From assembly GCA_046330435.1 (NCBI GenBank), contig JAXLST010000006.1, positions 1-64,000 on the forward strand: a stretch of 64,000 bases of DNA, in the 5' to 3' direction. The position numbers were made by a program, and so were the translations under genes. Every line of letters begins with the position of its first letter. Position 1 is the first letter of the stretch. This stretch comes from Ga0077560 sp046330435. Lineage in GTDB: Bacteria; Actinomycetota; Thermoleophilia; Miltoncostaeales; Miltoncostaeaceae. Under the pieces are notes generated by a model. The model did not search any database. It was given only the letters and a program-made list of their open reading frames with translations, and was not told the DNA's origin. This document shows positions 1 through 9,800 of this stretch, piece after piece.

Positions 1-605
1 GTCACGCCCTCGGCGCGGACGGACGGTTCGGACCCGTCGGCATCGTCCCCGAGGACGCCTGGCTCGAAGGCCTCGTCAACGCGGTCATCCACCGCTCCTA
101 CAGCGTCATGGGCGACCACATCCGCGTTGAGATCTTCGACGACCGCATCGAGATCGAGAGCCCCGGCCGCTTTCCCGGGTTGGTCGACCCCTCCAATCCC
201 CTGGCCGTGACGCGTTTCGCGCGGAACCCCAGGATCGCCCGGGTCTGTGCCGACCTGCGCTTCGGGCAAGAACTCGGCGAGGGGATCCGCCGTATGTTCG
301 AGGAGATGCGCCTCGCGGGACTGGCCGACCCCGCCTACGCCCAGACCTCCGGCAGCGTCCGACTGGTGTTGTCCTCCGAGCCCGTCGACCGAGAACTCGA
401 AGCACGCCTTCCACCCGGTTCACGCCACATCGTTCGCGTCATCCGAGACCAGACACGCCCAAGCACCGGCGACATCGCCGCCGCCATAGGCGTCTCGCGC
501 CCAGTGGCGATCAGACGACTCCGCCACCTCGCCGAGGAAGGCGTCATCGAGCGAATCGGCACCAGCGCGAAGGACCCACGGGCCTACTGGCGCCTCCGAT
601 CGTAG
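1..605 (+). CDS. AlbA_2/ATP-binding transcriptional regulator, C-terminal part
   Basis: The open frame enters from the left edge and ends at TAG 603-605, leaving about 200 residues. The N-terminal third (LVNAVIHRSYSV, IRVEIFDDRIEIESPG, RFARNPRIA) matches the GHKL-type ATP-binding fold found after AlbA_2 (Schlafen-like) domains in RecG-like regulators. The last ~60 residues (STGDIAAAIGVSRPVAIRRL) form a winged helix-turn-helix, so DNA binding is likely. The upstream AlbA_2 domain should lie outside the window. Such genes are common on mobile elements, and this one sits beside a tRNA-derived integration remnant. The family call comes from motif recognition; the target is unknown. Confidence 0.7.
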   Translation, partial: HALGADGRFGPVGIVPEDAWLEGLVNAVIHRSYSVMGDHIRVEIFDDRIEIESPGRFPGLVDPSNPLAVTRFARNPRIARVCADLRFGQELGEGIRRMFEEMRLAGLADPAYAQTSGSVRLVLSSEPVDRELEARLPPGSRHIVRVIRDQTRPSTGDIAAAIGVSRPVAIRRLRHLAEEGVIERIGTSAKDPRAYWRLRS

Positions 606-732
606 AGACTCGAAACCGGCCCAACGGCTCAATCCCCAGAGCCAAGGGGAAGCGCCAGAGCTCTAAACCCAACTCGAAACCTTCGACCGTCCCTGACGGA
701 TTGTTCGACGCCCTAGTCCCCCGCCCGATCGA

Positions 733-910
733 GGTGGTAACAGGGGGTGGTAACGCGACCCACAGAGACCACGGGAGATTCGCCGCCGAGCAGAGGCCCC
801 GAGACCCGTTTCTCAGGCGGTTCTCCCAGACGACAGGAGACCACGGGAGACACCGTCGCCTGACTCATAATCCCTGGGTCGCAGGTTCGAGTCCTGCCGC
901 GCCCACTCCA
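733..910 (+). repeat. Direct repeat copy 1, att-like
   Basis: This non-coding stretch recurs in diverged form at 5843-6010 in the same orientation. It begins with two copies of GGTGGTAAC (733-741, 746-754), carries GAGACCACGGGAGA twice (765-778 and 837-850), and ends in a tRNA-Met 3' half. Short repeated arm sites next to a tRNA 3' end are the usual layout of a tyrosine-recombinase attachment site. No integrase gene is visible in the window. I see nothing else in the flanking bases 606-732 and 911-983. Confidence 0.6.
860..910 (+). other. tRNA-Met (CAT) 3'-half remnant, probable att core
   Basis: Anticodon-loop bases CTCATAA (864-870), a perfect T arm (GCAGG / TTCGAGT / CCTGC, about 881-897), a seven-base acceptor strand CGCGCCC (898-904) and discriminator A are present. 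The upstream bases do not pair with the anticodon stem, and no D arm or 5' acceptor is found, so this is not a functional tRNA. It resembles the tRNA segment carried by an integrated element. Confidence 0.6.
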
Positions 911-983
911 GCACCCGTCGCGCAACGGGTTCCACCGCAGGGCTGCGACACCGTCGATGGAGCACCTGTGCCGGCCGGCGGCG

Positions 984-2054
984 TCAGTGGCCGGCGGCCG
1001 CCAGGAGACCCTCCAGTTCCCGGATGCCCGCCTCCTCGCAGGGGATCGGGGCCATGGGGTCGTCAAGAACCGCTCGGGCACGTGCGAGGGCGGCACGGGC
1101 GTCCGCGTGGCGGCCCTCCGAGAGCAACACGGCCGCGGTCACCCGTTCGCGAACCACCGGCCGCAGCCACGGGGTCCGTGACGGCACCGCGTCAAGATCC
1201 TCGCGCGCCTCCTCGGCGCGGCCGGCCCGCGCCCGGAGGTAGGCGCGTCCGGCCCGGTACGCGCCCAACTGGGCGGGGTGGAGCGGGAGGGTGAGCGCCT
1301 GGTCGAGGGAGGCCTCCGCGTCGTCGAGGTCCCCGGCGATCTCGGCGACCATCGCGCGGACGGACAGCGTCATGGCGTCCATGACCGCGTCGCGGCTGAG
1401 CACGAGCTCCTCCTCCAGCAGGTGGCGCGGCCACTCGGCCGGCGGCCGGGTGAACGCGGCGCCCAGGATCGCGAGGCATGCGGCATCCGTGCGCGCCGTC
1501 GGCGCGCCCCAGCGCAGCCGCCGGACCCGGGCGGCGTCCGACAGCACCGTCCGGCCGGAGACCGGCACCAACGACGGAAGGTTGATGACGCCCGCCAGGG
1601 CCGCGCACACGAGCAGCCCCCGGGCGGAGCCCGTGGCGGCGCCAGCGCCGACCCCGAGTGCCGCCGAGGCCAGGATGCCGACGGGTGGCCCGGCGAGGCC
1701 GACGCGGCGGAAGCGCCGCGCGATCTCCGGCAGCGGCACCTCCGGGTCCGGCAGGACCATCACGAAGCCGGGCGCGAACGGCCGGCGCAGCCGTGCCCGA
1801 CGTCCCCGCTGGAGGTGCACCGGACCGATCCCGATCACCATCGGCGGCATCCCGAGCGCGCTCGCCGCGATCGCGTGCCCCGCCTCATGCGCCGCCAGCG
1901 TCACCACGAAGCCGACCACCAGACCGGCGATGATCGTCGCGAGGCCCGTCTCCGCAGGCACCCAGAGGATCATCCCCACCGTGATGAGCGCCCCCACCGC
2001 CACGCCGATGAGGGACAGGGCGCGACCGGGCTTGCGGTGAACGGCATCCTCCAC
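984..2054 (-). CDS. M50 (site-2 protease-like) membrane metallopeptidase with TPR-like tail
   Basis: A 356-residue protein if it starts at GTG 2054; the frame is open further upstream to 2237 but that part looks non-coding. One hydrophobic segment lies at ~12-32 and another at ~35-60 contains the zinc motif HEAGH (H56, E57, H60). A further helix pair follows, then N-LPSLVP...SDAARV, which matches the NLLP...(S)DG motif supplying the third ligand in many actinobacterial M50 proteins, with A in place of G. The last ~150 residues are alanine-rich helical repeats of TPR character, probably cytoplasmic and substrate-recognising. Family chemistry is intramembrane or membrane-proximal proteolysis; no partner is encoded nearby. 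No clear ribosome site precedes the chosen start. Confidence 0.7.
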   Translation of the reverse strand: MEDAVHRKPGRALSLIGVAVGALITVGMILWVPAETGLATIIAGLVVGFVVTLAAHEAGHAIAASALGMPPMVIGIGPVHLQRGRRARLRRPFAPGFVMVLPDPEVPLPEIARRFRRVGLAGPPVGILASAALGVGAGAATGSARGLLVCAALAGVINLPSLVPVSGRTVLSDAARVRRLRWGAPTARTDAACLAILGAAFTRPPAEWPRHLLEEELVLSRDAVMDAMTLSVRAMVAEIAGDLDDAEASLDQALTLPLHPAQLGAYRAGRAYLRARAGRAEEAREDLDAVPSRTPWLRPVVRERVTAAVLLSEGRHADARAALARARAVLDDPMAPIPCEEAGIRELEGLLAAAGH

Positions 2055-2326
2055 GACGCCGAATCTATTGTCGTTGCCCGCGCGAACGCCAGCGATCGCC
2101 GGGCGGCGGCATGGAGCCCGGCGGCCGGCGGCGCCATGACGGCTTCCCCGGGTGCCGCAGGCGCCCGATCGGGCCAGCTGCGCATCGCTGACGGAACGGC
2201 GGAGGCGGTCTCGAAATGGATGGGCCAGCCTGCACATCCGTCCAGTATTCGGCGGCTCCGGCGATTTGTATACACCGGTCGGACCTCACCCCCGTCCGAC
2301 GATTCCCCACATCAAGGACCCCGCCG

Positions 2327-5300
2327 ATGCCGCTCGCCCGCCCCACCCGCCGAACCCGGCGCACCCTGTCCCTGATGGTTGCCGCCGCGGGCCTCGCGGC
2401 GCTCGCGCCGCACCCCGCGTCCGCGGCGCCCAACTGCGAAGCCGCCAACGGCATCCGGACGTGCACGTTCTCGTTCATCAGGCAGCCGGGCGTCGAGAAC
2501 CGGGGCAGGCTCCAAACCTGGGCGGTCCCCTCCGACGTCGATGGCCAGCTCACCATCGTCGCCAGAGGTGGCGCGGGCAGGCAGGAGTCCTCGAGCCCCG
2601 GGGGACGCCCCGCCCAGGTGACCGCCCGCACGACGCTTCCCGCGGGGACGACGCTGGCCGCCGTGGTCGACGACGTCAGCGGGCGGGCTCAGCTGGATCA
2701 GGTGGTCGGCTCCGGGCCGACCCCTCAGAAGCTGGATCCATCGGGCCTGCTGAACAACTCGCTTCCCCTCGTGGTCGCCGGCGGGGGCGGCTCGGCCGGC
2801 GCGTTTCGGGGCACGAGCGGAGGTGCCGGCGGCGACGCCGGACTTCCCGGAGCGAGGGCGGCGCTGGGCGGCGACGCCCGGGACGCCGCCAACGTCGGGG
2901 GCGGCGGCGGTGGCCGGGGAGCCTTCTCGGGCGTCCAGGGCCTCGGTGACGTGTTCCAGCCTCGGGAGACGGGCGGCGGCGGCCTGGCGGGTGTCGACCT
3001 GAGAGGAACCGAGGACGACACCTTCTCGCCCGAGGCGTGCTCCACCGTCACCCCCGGGACCCCCGGCGCGGCCGGGACCGTCACGTTCGGCGCCACCGGG
3101 GGCCCCGGCGGCGATGGCGGCGACGGGTACACGGGCGGCGGCGAGGGCGGGGCCGGGGCGACCGGCACCGGCTGCCTCCTGGTGGGGGGTTCCACCGAAC
3201 GGCAGACCGGGCACGGCGGAGGGGGTGGCGGATCGAGCTTCGTCGACCAGTCCCTCACACTCGTCGACGCCCGGCTCGTGGACCTCACGAACGCCCAGCC
3301 CGGCACCCTGTCGGTGAGCTACCGCATCGTCGAACCCTCGGCGGCGATCACCCCCGGCAGCGCCCCGGGGGACTTCCACGTGGTGTTCGGGGCCGGGATG
3401 GCCGGATTCGGCACCGAGGACCTGCTGGTGGAGCTGCCTGACGGGACCTCGGTGCGTCTGAACACCGTTCCCGGGGTGACCATCAGCGGTGAGGAAGGCA
3501 TCGGCATGATCTTCACCGGGAACGGGATCTGGTACCCGAGCTACACCGTGAGCGGCGTCGTGCCGGCCCTGCGGGCCGCCGGATACGGGCAGACGGGCAC
3601 ACACACGATCACCATCGCCGACACGGGCGCGCCCCTGACGAGCTTCGACGGATCTCCCCCTCGGGAGCAGGCGTCGTTCTCATGGGATGCCCCCTCGCTG
3701 TCGATCGAGGGGGCGCCCACGACCCCGGCGTTCGAGCCGGCGGGCGTGATCAGGATCGTCCCGTCCTCGGAGATCTCCGGGCTGGGCGTGGAGGACCTGC
3801 GCCTGCTGCGCGACGACGTCCGGGTCCCGCTCGACGGGGTGTCGGTGGACTTCGTCATCACGTTCACCGGCGCGTACTACACGGTCACCGGGCTCGGAGC
3901 GCTCACCGCGGCGCCGGGTGAGTACACGCTCACCGTGGACGCCACCGGAGCGACGGACAAGCTCGGGAACCCGCTGCTCGGTGCCCAGCGGGTGATCTGG
4001 CAGTACCGCCGCCTGCTGGCGACCCTGGATGTCCCCGCAACCCCGCAGACCAAGGGCGTCGACTCGGTGCCGGTGCTGTTCACCCGGCCCGTGTCCGGCC
4101 TGGACGTCGGCGACTTCCGCCTCGTGCGGCGCGGCGTCACCAGTGACGTGTGCGGCGACGGGTTCTGTCCCGCGGACGCCGAGGTCACCATCTCGGGGAC
4201 GGTGACCGGATCCGGGACGGACTGGCAGCTCAACGGCCTGGCCGATGAGACCGCCGGTGAGGGGATCTACACCCTCACGCTGAACGACAATCTCACCCCG
4301 ACGGCCCTGCGCGGCATCACCGACGGCGTGAAGGTGGAGGTGCCGGTCTCGGCGACCTTCGTGGTGGACTCCGGCGCGCCGACGGCGGCGATCACCAAGA
4401 GCGCCGACCCGCCGACCGGCGCCGACGACATCGTCACCGTGCGGTGCAGCGAGCCGGTCGACGGCTTCGACCTCTCGGATGTCACGCTCACCCGGGACGG
4501 CACCCCCATCGACCTGACCGGCATCGTCGGGATCAACCCGATCCGGGAGCTGAACATCCTCAACACCACCGGGGTCCTCACCCCGGAGGGCACCTACGTG
4601 CTCACGGTCGCGCCGGGCGGGATCACCGACCAGCGCGCCGGCCGGCCGTTCGCCGGGGCGACCTCCACCTGGACGGTGAACCGGGCGCCCACCGGGACCT
4701 TCGGGACCCTCTCGCCGGCCGACACCACCGCCGGCGGGCGCACCACACCGGTGAGCTCGGTGCCGATCACCTTCAGCGAGACGGTGGTCGGGTTCGACGC
4801 CAACGACCTGGTCCTCACCCGAGACGGTCAGCCGGTCGCGCTCACCGGCGTCACCGTCACCGGCAGCAACGCCAGCTACACAGTCAGCGGCCTGGACGCG
4901 GTCACCACCCCGCCCGGCGCCTACGTGCTGTCGATCGGGCCGGGTTCCGGGATCCGCGACCTGTCGTTCACCGACCTCTCCGGCACCCCGTCGATCTCCT
5001 GGACGCTGCAGCGCGTCACCGCGACCCTGGCCCCCGGCAACGCGCAGGCGGTGACAGAGGGCAACGGGCGGACCGGCGGCACCCTGTCGTTCCCGATCAC
5101 CCTGGACCGCCCCGCCGCCACCGATGTCACGGTGAACTGGGGCACGACCACCGGCGGGACCGCAACGGCGGGCACCGACTTCCGCACCAGGACCGGCACG
5201 GCGGTGATCCCCGCGGGGGCGACCCGCACCACCGTCACCGTCCCGGTGATCGCCGACACCCTGGACGAGCCGGACGAGACCGTCCAGATCCGCGTCACCG

Positions 5301-5707
5301 GGATCACCGGGGACGCGGTCCTCGGGACCCCCGCGACGGCGACCGGCACGATCACCGACGACGACCCCACCCCGACGCTGTCGGTGGGGGACATCCGGGT
5401 CCTGGAGGGCCGCAACGGCCAGAAGACCGTCCAGGTCCCCGTCACCGTCGCCACCCCCGGCGCGAACCGGGTCACCATCACCTGGGGCACCCGCGACGTC
5501 ACCGCCCGGGCGGGCAGCGACTACCGGGCCCGGACCAACCAGACGCTCACGATCCCCGCGGGAGCGACCCGCGGGACCCTGAGCGTCCAGGTGGAGGGCG
5601 ACCGCACACGCGAGCCGGATGAGACCTTCGAGGTCGTCATCGGGCGGGTCACCGGCGGCGCGATCGCCGACGGCACCGGCATCGTCACGATCGCCAACGA
5701 CGACTGA
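2327..5707 (+). CDS. Secreted Gly-rich / Ig-like / Calx-beta surface protein
   Basis: ATG 2327 follows an AAGGAC ribosome site and gives 1126 residues. Residues 1-33 are a signal peptide (twin RR, hydrophobic core, ASA-A cleavage). Residues ~150-305 are glycine-rich (repeated GGxGG), followed by four or five bacterial Ig-like modules of the SbsA/Big type (~335-895; motifs such as VxGFDxxDLxLTRDG). Two C-terminal Calx-beta domains follow (~898-1016 and ~1017-1125), each with the TAGxDF/AGSDY, IPAGAT and DEPDET/REPDETF signatures. Calx-beta domains bind calcium and usually sit in large extracellular adhesins. There is no sorting motif or membrane anchor, so the protein is probably released or held non-covalently. 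A near-identical piece of its 3' end occurs at 10763-10798. Confidence 0.8.
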   Translation: MPLARPTRRTRRTLSLMVAAAGLAALAPHPASAAPNCEAANGIRTCTFSFIRQPGVENRGRLQTWAVPSDVDGQLTIVARGGAGRQESSSPGGRPAQVTARTTLPAGTTLAAVVDDVSGRAQLDQVVGSGPTPQKLDPSGLLNNSLPLVVAGGGGSAGAFRGTSGGAGGDAGLPGARAALGGDARDAANVGGGGGGRGAFSGVQGLGDVFQPRETGGGGLAGVDLRGTEDDTFSPEACSTVTPGTPGAAGTVTFGATGGPGGDGGDGYTGGGEGGAGATGTGCLLVGGSTERQTGHGGGGGGSSFVDQSLTLVDARLVDLTNAQPGTLSVSYRIVEPSAAITPGSAPGDFHVVFGAGMAGFGTEDLLVELPDGTSVRLNTVPGVTISGEEGIGMIFTGNGIWYPSYTVSGVVPALRAAGYGQTGTHTITIADTGAPLTSFDGSPPREQASFSWDAPSLSIEGAPTTPAFEPAGVIRIVPSSEISGLGVEDLRLLRDDVRVPLDGVSVDFVITFTGAYYTVTGLGALTAAPGEYTLTVDATGATDKLGNPLLGAQRVIWQYRRLLATLDVPATPQTKGVDSVPVLFTRPVSGLDVGDFRLVRRGVTSDVCGDGFCPADAEVTISGTVTGSGTDWQLNGLADETAGEGIYTLTLNDNLTPTALRGITDGVKVEVPVSATFVVDSGAPTAAITKSADPPTGADDIVTVRCSEPVDGFDLSDVTLTRDGTPIDLTGIVGINPIRELNILNTTGVLTPEGTYVLTVAPGGITDQRAGRPFAGATSTWTVNRAPTGTFGTLSPADTTAGGRTTPVSSVPITFSETVVGFDANDLVLTRDGQPVALTGVTVTGSNASYTVSGLDAVTTPPGAYVLSIGPGSGIRDLSFTDLSGTPSISWTLQRVTATLAPGNAQAVTEGNGRTGGTLSFPITLDRPAATDVTVNWGTTTGGTATAGTDFRTRTGTAVIPAGATRTTVTVPVIADTLDEPDETVQIRVTGITGDAVLGTPATATGTITDDDPTPTLSVGDIRVLEGRNGQKTVQVPVTVATPGANRVTITWGTRDVTARAGSDYRARTNQTLTIPAGATRGTLSVQVEGDRTREPDETFEVVIGRVTGGAIADGTGIVTIANDD

Positions 5708-5716
5708 CCCCACACG

Positions 5717-5745
5717 GAGGGCGGGGCGCATCACGCCCCGCCCTC
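5717..5745 (+). terminator. Strong GC hairpin after the Calx-beta gene
   Basis: A perfect 12-bp stem (GAGGGCGGGGCG at 5717-5728, complement at 5734-5745) with a five-base loop begins ten bases after the stop codon. There is no U tract, as is common in high-GC actinobacteria. Confidence 0.7.
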
Positions 5746-5842
5746 AGCATCGCCTGACACGACGCAACGACGCGCGTTCGCGACGGGCGAGCCACCTCTG
5801 AAGCGTCCGTGGGCACGACCAGTCTCCGACCGCCTCACGGCC

Positions 5843-6010
5843 GGGGTGGTGACGGGGTGGTGACGCGACCCACAGCGGCACCGGGAGGCCGGGTGCCGAG
5901 CACGGATTCGAAGGGCCCGTGCTCAGGCGGCCCTCCGGGTCGGCGGGAGACCGCGGGAGACACCGGGGCCCGACGCATATCCCCCGGGTCGCAGGTTTGC
6001 GCCCTGTCCC
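5843..6010 (+). repeat. Direct repeat copy 2 (degenerate att-like)
   Basis: This copy has paired GGTGGTGAC sites (5845-5853, 5856-5864), then GCGACCCACAG, CTCAGGCGG, a GGGAGACACCG block and GGGTCGCAGGTTTG, in the same order as in 733-910. The tRNA portion is decayed: the anticodon region reads CGCATATC and the T arm no longer pairs. The surrounding 5708-6214 gap holds only the terminator hairpin, this repeat and the palindrome at 6213; I see no gene there. Confidence 0.6.
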
Positions 6011-6199
6011 GTCGGTCAGATCCCCCGCGTGGACCGCGATCTCATCGGAGGGCTGACCCGAGCTCCCGAAACGCTCGCCGGTCGACGCCACCGAGACGTC
6101 GTGGAATGGATGCCGCGGCGGGGGTCCGGTCTCGACCCGTTCCCATCGCAACGTCGGCGCGATGGTCCGGCTCCGGACCGCGCACGAGAACGCAGCGTT

Positions 6200-6232
6200 T
6201 TGCATCCGCGACACATGACACTATTGTCATGT
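6200..6232 (+). promoter_or_regulatory. Palindromic operator with promoter-like hexamers at the dab locus
   Basis: ACATGACACTATTGTCATGT (6213-6232) is a perfect inverted repeat with 8-base arms and a 4-base spacer. A TTGCAT (6200-6205) sits 16 bases before TATTGT (6222-6227), so the palindrome would cover the -10 region. It also contains the only in-frame ATG for dabB (6215). Promoter and start codon cannot both be right as drawn: the message may start further upstream, or translation may begin later. The cognate regulator is not identifiable. Confidence 0.5.
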
Positions 6233-6826
6233 CTTGTAGATCGTCATTCTGTCCCGGTCATCCACTCGCACCCACTGCTCACCACCCTCGTCACCATCGC
6301 GCTGGCCGCTCCGGCCCTGGCCGGCGTCGTCGCCGCGCTCGGTGAGCGCGCCATCCTGCGCCGCGTCGCGGCCGCGATCGCCCTGACCGGGGTGGCCGCG
6401 GCGTCCGCGCTGCTGGCGCGCGTCCTGGTCTCGGAGCCGGTGCGGCTCGGGGATGCGGACGGCCCCCTGGTGGTCGTCGACCGGCTCTCGGCGATCGTCC
6501 TTCTGCTGTCGGTCGGCCTGAGCGCGATCGTCCTGGGCTTCGCCGCCCGGTATCTGGATGGGGACCGCAGGCGCGCCGCCCTGCTGACGGGCCTCGGGGC
6601 GGCCGCCACCGCCGCCGGGGCCACGGCGGTCGCCGGGACGCTCGCGTCGCTCACAGCCGCCTGGATCGCCACCACCCTCGTCGTGCTGTGGCTGCTGCGC
6701 GGCGCCGCCGCCGGCCGCGCGGCACGCACGCTGCTCGCCGGCGACGCGGCGCTCCTCGCCGGTGCGGCCATCATCATCGACCGGGTCGGGGACCTCCCCG
6801 TCGACCGGCTCGGAGCGGCGGCCGGG
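6215..6826 (+). CDS. dabB: DabB-like (NuoL family) carbon-uptake subunit, N-terminal part before a frameshift
   Basis: About 204 residues of membrane protein: several hydrophobic helices, including one ending in DRLSAIVLLLSVGLSAIVLGF, the standard early helices of the proton-translocating NuoL/MrpA-type DabB family. The frame then drifts into non-hydrophobic sequence, while the frame one base back continues the family with VLDSGAGLAAGVLLVAGAAV. The change-over lies within about 6812-6828, at a GGG run (6824-6826). One extra G would join the halves smoothly as AG-VLDSG. This suggests a sequencing or assembly indel, or a recent mutation. ATG 6215 is the only conventional start but lies inside a palindrome. 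The role inferred from the family is to couple ion flow to CO2/bicarbonate accumulation together with DabA. Confidence 0.65.
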
Positions 6827-9800
6827 TCCTCGACTCGGGCGCCGGCCTCGCCGCCGGTGTCCTGCTCGTCGCGGGCGCCGCCGTCCGAGCGGCGCAGTTC
6901 GGGGGCGGCGGGTGGCTCATCCGGACAGTGGGCGCCCCGACCCCCGTCTCGGCGCTCCTGCACGCGGGGATCGTCAACGCCGGCGGCTACCTGCTGATCC
7001 GGGCGACGCCCGGCATCCCCGGCGAGGCGCTGGCGCTCGCCGCCCTGACCGGGGGGATCACGGTGCTGGTGTGCGGTGCCGCCGTGCTCACGCGCCCGGA
7101 CGTGAAGGGCGGCTTGGTGATGTCCACGCGCGCCCAGATGGGGTTCATGCTCATGCAGGTGGGCGCCGGGGCGCCCGCGGCCGCCGCGGTGCACCTGGTC
7201 GCGCACGGCTGCTTCAAGGCGACGCTGTTCCTCGCCAGCGGCGGCGCGGTGGACGGCGTGCGCCGCAAGCGCGACTTCCCGCGCCCCCTGGGCGCCGTCA
7301 CCCGGCCGGCCCTCGCCGCGGCGCTCGTCATCGCGCCGGCCCTCACGGCCCTCGTGGTGGTGGCGCTCACCGCCGGCCTGCTCGCGGCGACCGCCCTGCC
7401 CGTGCTGGTGGGCGCCGCCGTGCTGGCGACCCGGGCGGGCAGCGGCCTGGTCGAGCGGGCCGCGGCGATGACGACGCGGGGCGCCGCGGGCGCGGGCGCC
7501 GGCATCGCCACGCTGACCGTGGCCTACGTCGGGTTCGTGGAGGGCGGGATCGCCCTGCTGTCTGACGCGGTGCCCGAGGGCGACCCCGCCGTGGCCGCCT
7601 CCTCCGTAATCGTGGCCGTGGGGGTGCTGCTGGTCGGGCTCGCCGTCGTGCGCTCCCTCCCGGGCACGCGCCGCCGGCTGGCGCCGGCCGCGGACGCCCT
7701 CTACCCCACCGTGAGCGCCCTGGGCCGCCCGGAGCCGGTGATCCCGCCGACCCGCCGGGTCACCCCGCTGCCGGAGCCCGCGGTGGACCCCCTCACCCGC
7801 CAGCGCATCCGGGCCCAGGTCGCCCGGGCCGCCGACGTGGTGCCGCCGCTGTGGCCGCTGTCGACCTTCGTCGCCGTCAACCCGTTCGGCGGCTTCGACG
7901 ACGAGCCGTTCGAGGCGGGCATGCGCCGGGCATCGGCCCTCTACGGCACCGACCTGATGCCGGACGCGGACCAGCTCGCCGAGTCCTGGCGCACCGGTCA
8001 GATCACCGACGCGGACCTCGAGGCGGCCCTCCGGCGGGACCTGCCGGAGGCCGAGGTGCCGCCGCACCTGCTGCGCGGCGTCATGCTCGCCGCGCTGCGC
8101 GCGCCCCGCCCCTCGCCGGCGCCCGTGCGCTCACGGGCCGAGCGCCTCGCGCCCGCGGTTGCCCGCGCGGTCGACCGGGAGGTCGCCGACGTCGTGGCGT
8201 GCTGGCTCGACGACGACGGCGGCTGGTCACCGCCGGACAGGGCCGCGGGCCTGTACACCTCATGGCGCCGCACGGCGGCGGGCGACCGGATGGCGTGGCG
8301 GCTCGGCGCGCGGGGACTGCGGCGGGCCGTCGCCGCGCTCCCCGAGGACCCCGCGGACGCCATCGTCGTCGCGCTCGAACGGCTCGGGGTGCCCGACCAG
8401 GACCGGGGTCTCGAGCTGCGCCGCCAGATGGCCCGCCTGCCCGGCACCGCCGGGTACCTGCGCTACCTCGCCACCCACTCCGGCGGCGGCCCCTCGACGG
8501 GCCTCATGGTCGAGCTCGCCGCCCTGCGGCTGAGCCTCGAGGCGCTGCTCGTGCCCGACGGCGCGGACGCGGCCGCGTCGCCGGAGACGCCCGCCCCGGA
8601 GGAGCCCCTGGACGCCGCGGCGGTCCTGCGCCACGCCGGCGGGGCGGGTGACGCGGAGGCGGCGGAGGCCGCGCTGGCGGCGATCCCGCCGGGACGCCGG
8701 GCGGGCCTGTGGCTCGCCGCATCCGAGCTGGCGTTCCGGCGTCGGCTCCTGGCCCGTATCGACGCGGCGCCCGCGGACGAACACGTCCGGCCCGCCGCGC
8801 AGCTGGCGTTCTGCATCGACGTGCGCTCCGAGGGCATCCGCCGGCACCTGGAGGCCACCGGTCCGTACGCGACACTCGGCTTCGCCGGGTTCTTCGCGAT
8901 CCCGATGCGGTTCCGGGCCCTCGACGCGCCCGGGGCCACCGATGCATGTCCGGTGATCCTCACGCCGCGCCACGAGATCTCCGAGGCGCCGGCGCCGGGG
9001 CAGGAGCGGCGCGTCGCGCACCGCTCACGGCGGCTGCGGCTGCTCGCCGCGATCGAGCACGCCGCGCACCGGGCGAAGGACGACCCCTCCAGCCCGTATC
9101 CGCTCGCCGAGGCCGCCGGCCTGCCGATGGTGGTGCTCGCCGCGCTGCGCACCGCCGCCCCCGCCGCCGCCGAGCGCCTGGAGCGCCGCCTGGAGCGGCG
9201 GCTCGCGCCGCCCGCACGGCTGGTGCCGGCCGTCTCGCACCGCCCCGAGGGCGCCGCCGACGAGCTCCCGATGGGGATGGGTGACGCCGAGCAGGTGTTC
9301 TGGGCGGAGGCGATGCTGAAGGCCATGGGGTTGGCGTCGGGCTTCGCGCGCCTGCTCGTGCTCGCCGGGCACGGCGCCACGGCCGCCAACAATCCGCACC
9401 GGGCGAGCCTCGACTGCGGCGCCTGCGGCGGCAACCGGGGCCTGCCCAACGCCCGCGTCGCCGCGACGATCCTCAACCGGCCCGATGTGCGCCACGGCCT
9501 GCGGGAGCGGGGCATCGAACTCCCGGACGACACGGTGGTCGTCTCCGCCCTCCACGACACGACCACGGACCTCGTCACGCTGGACCTCGACGCCGTTCCG
9601 GCGAGCCATATGGAGGATGCCCTGCGGCTGCAGGAGGACCTGCACGCCGCCGGACGCGCCACCGCCGCGGAGCGGGCGCGGGAGCTGCCGGGCGCCCCGC
9701 GGACGCCCGGGGACGCCGCGACGCACGTGCGGGCGCGGGCGGCGGACTGGGCGCAGGTGCGTCCCGAGTGGGCCCTCGCCGGATGCGGGGCGATGGTCGT

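Noticed and set aside
860..910. Functional tRNA gene
   Set aside because: Only the anticodon loop to the 3' end is present; the 5' half, D arm and anticodon stem pairing are missing.
701..1294. Rightward open frame spanning the att-like repeat
   Set aside because: It reads through the tRNA remnant and the end of the M50 gene, with no recognisable protein.
6215..7700. Subunit of respiratory complex I (nuoL)
   Set aside because: The NuoL-like part is continuous with a DUF2309 DabA domain, and no other nuo genes are present.
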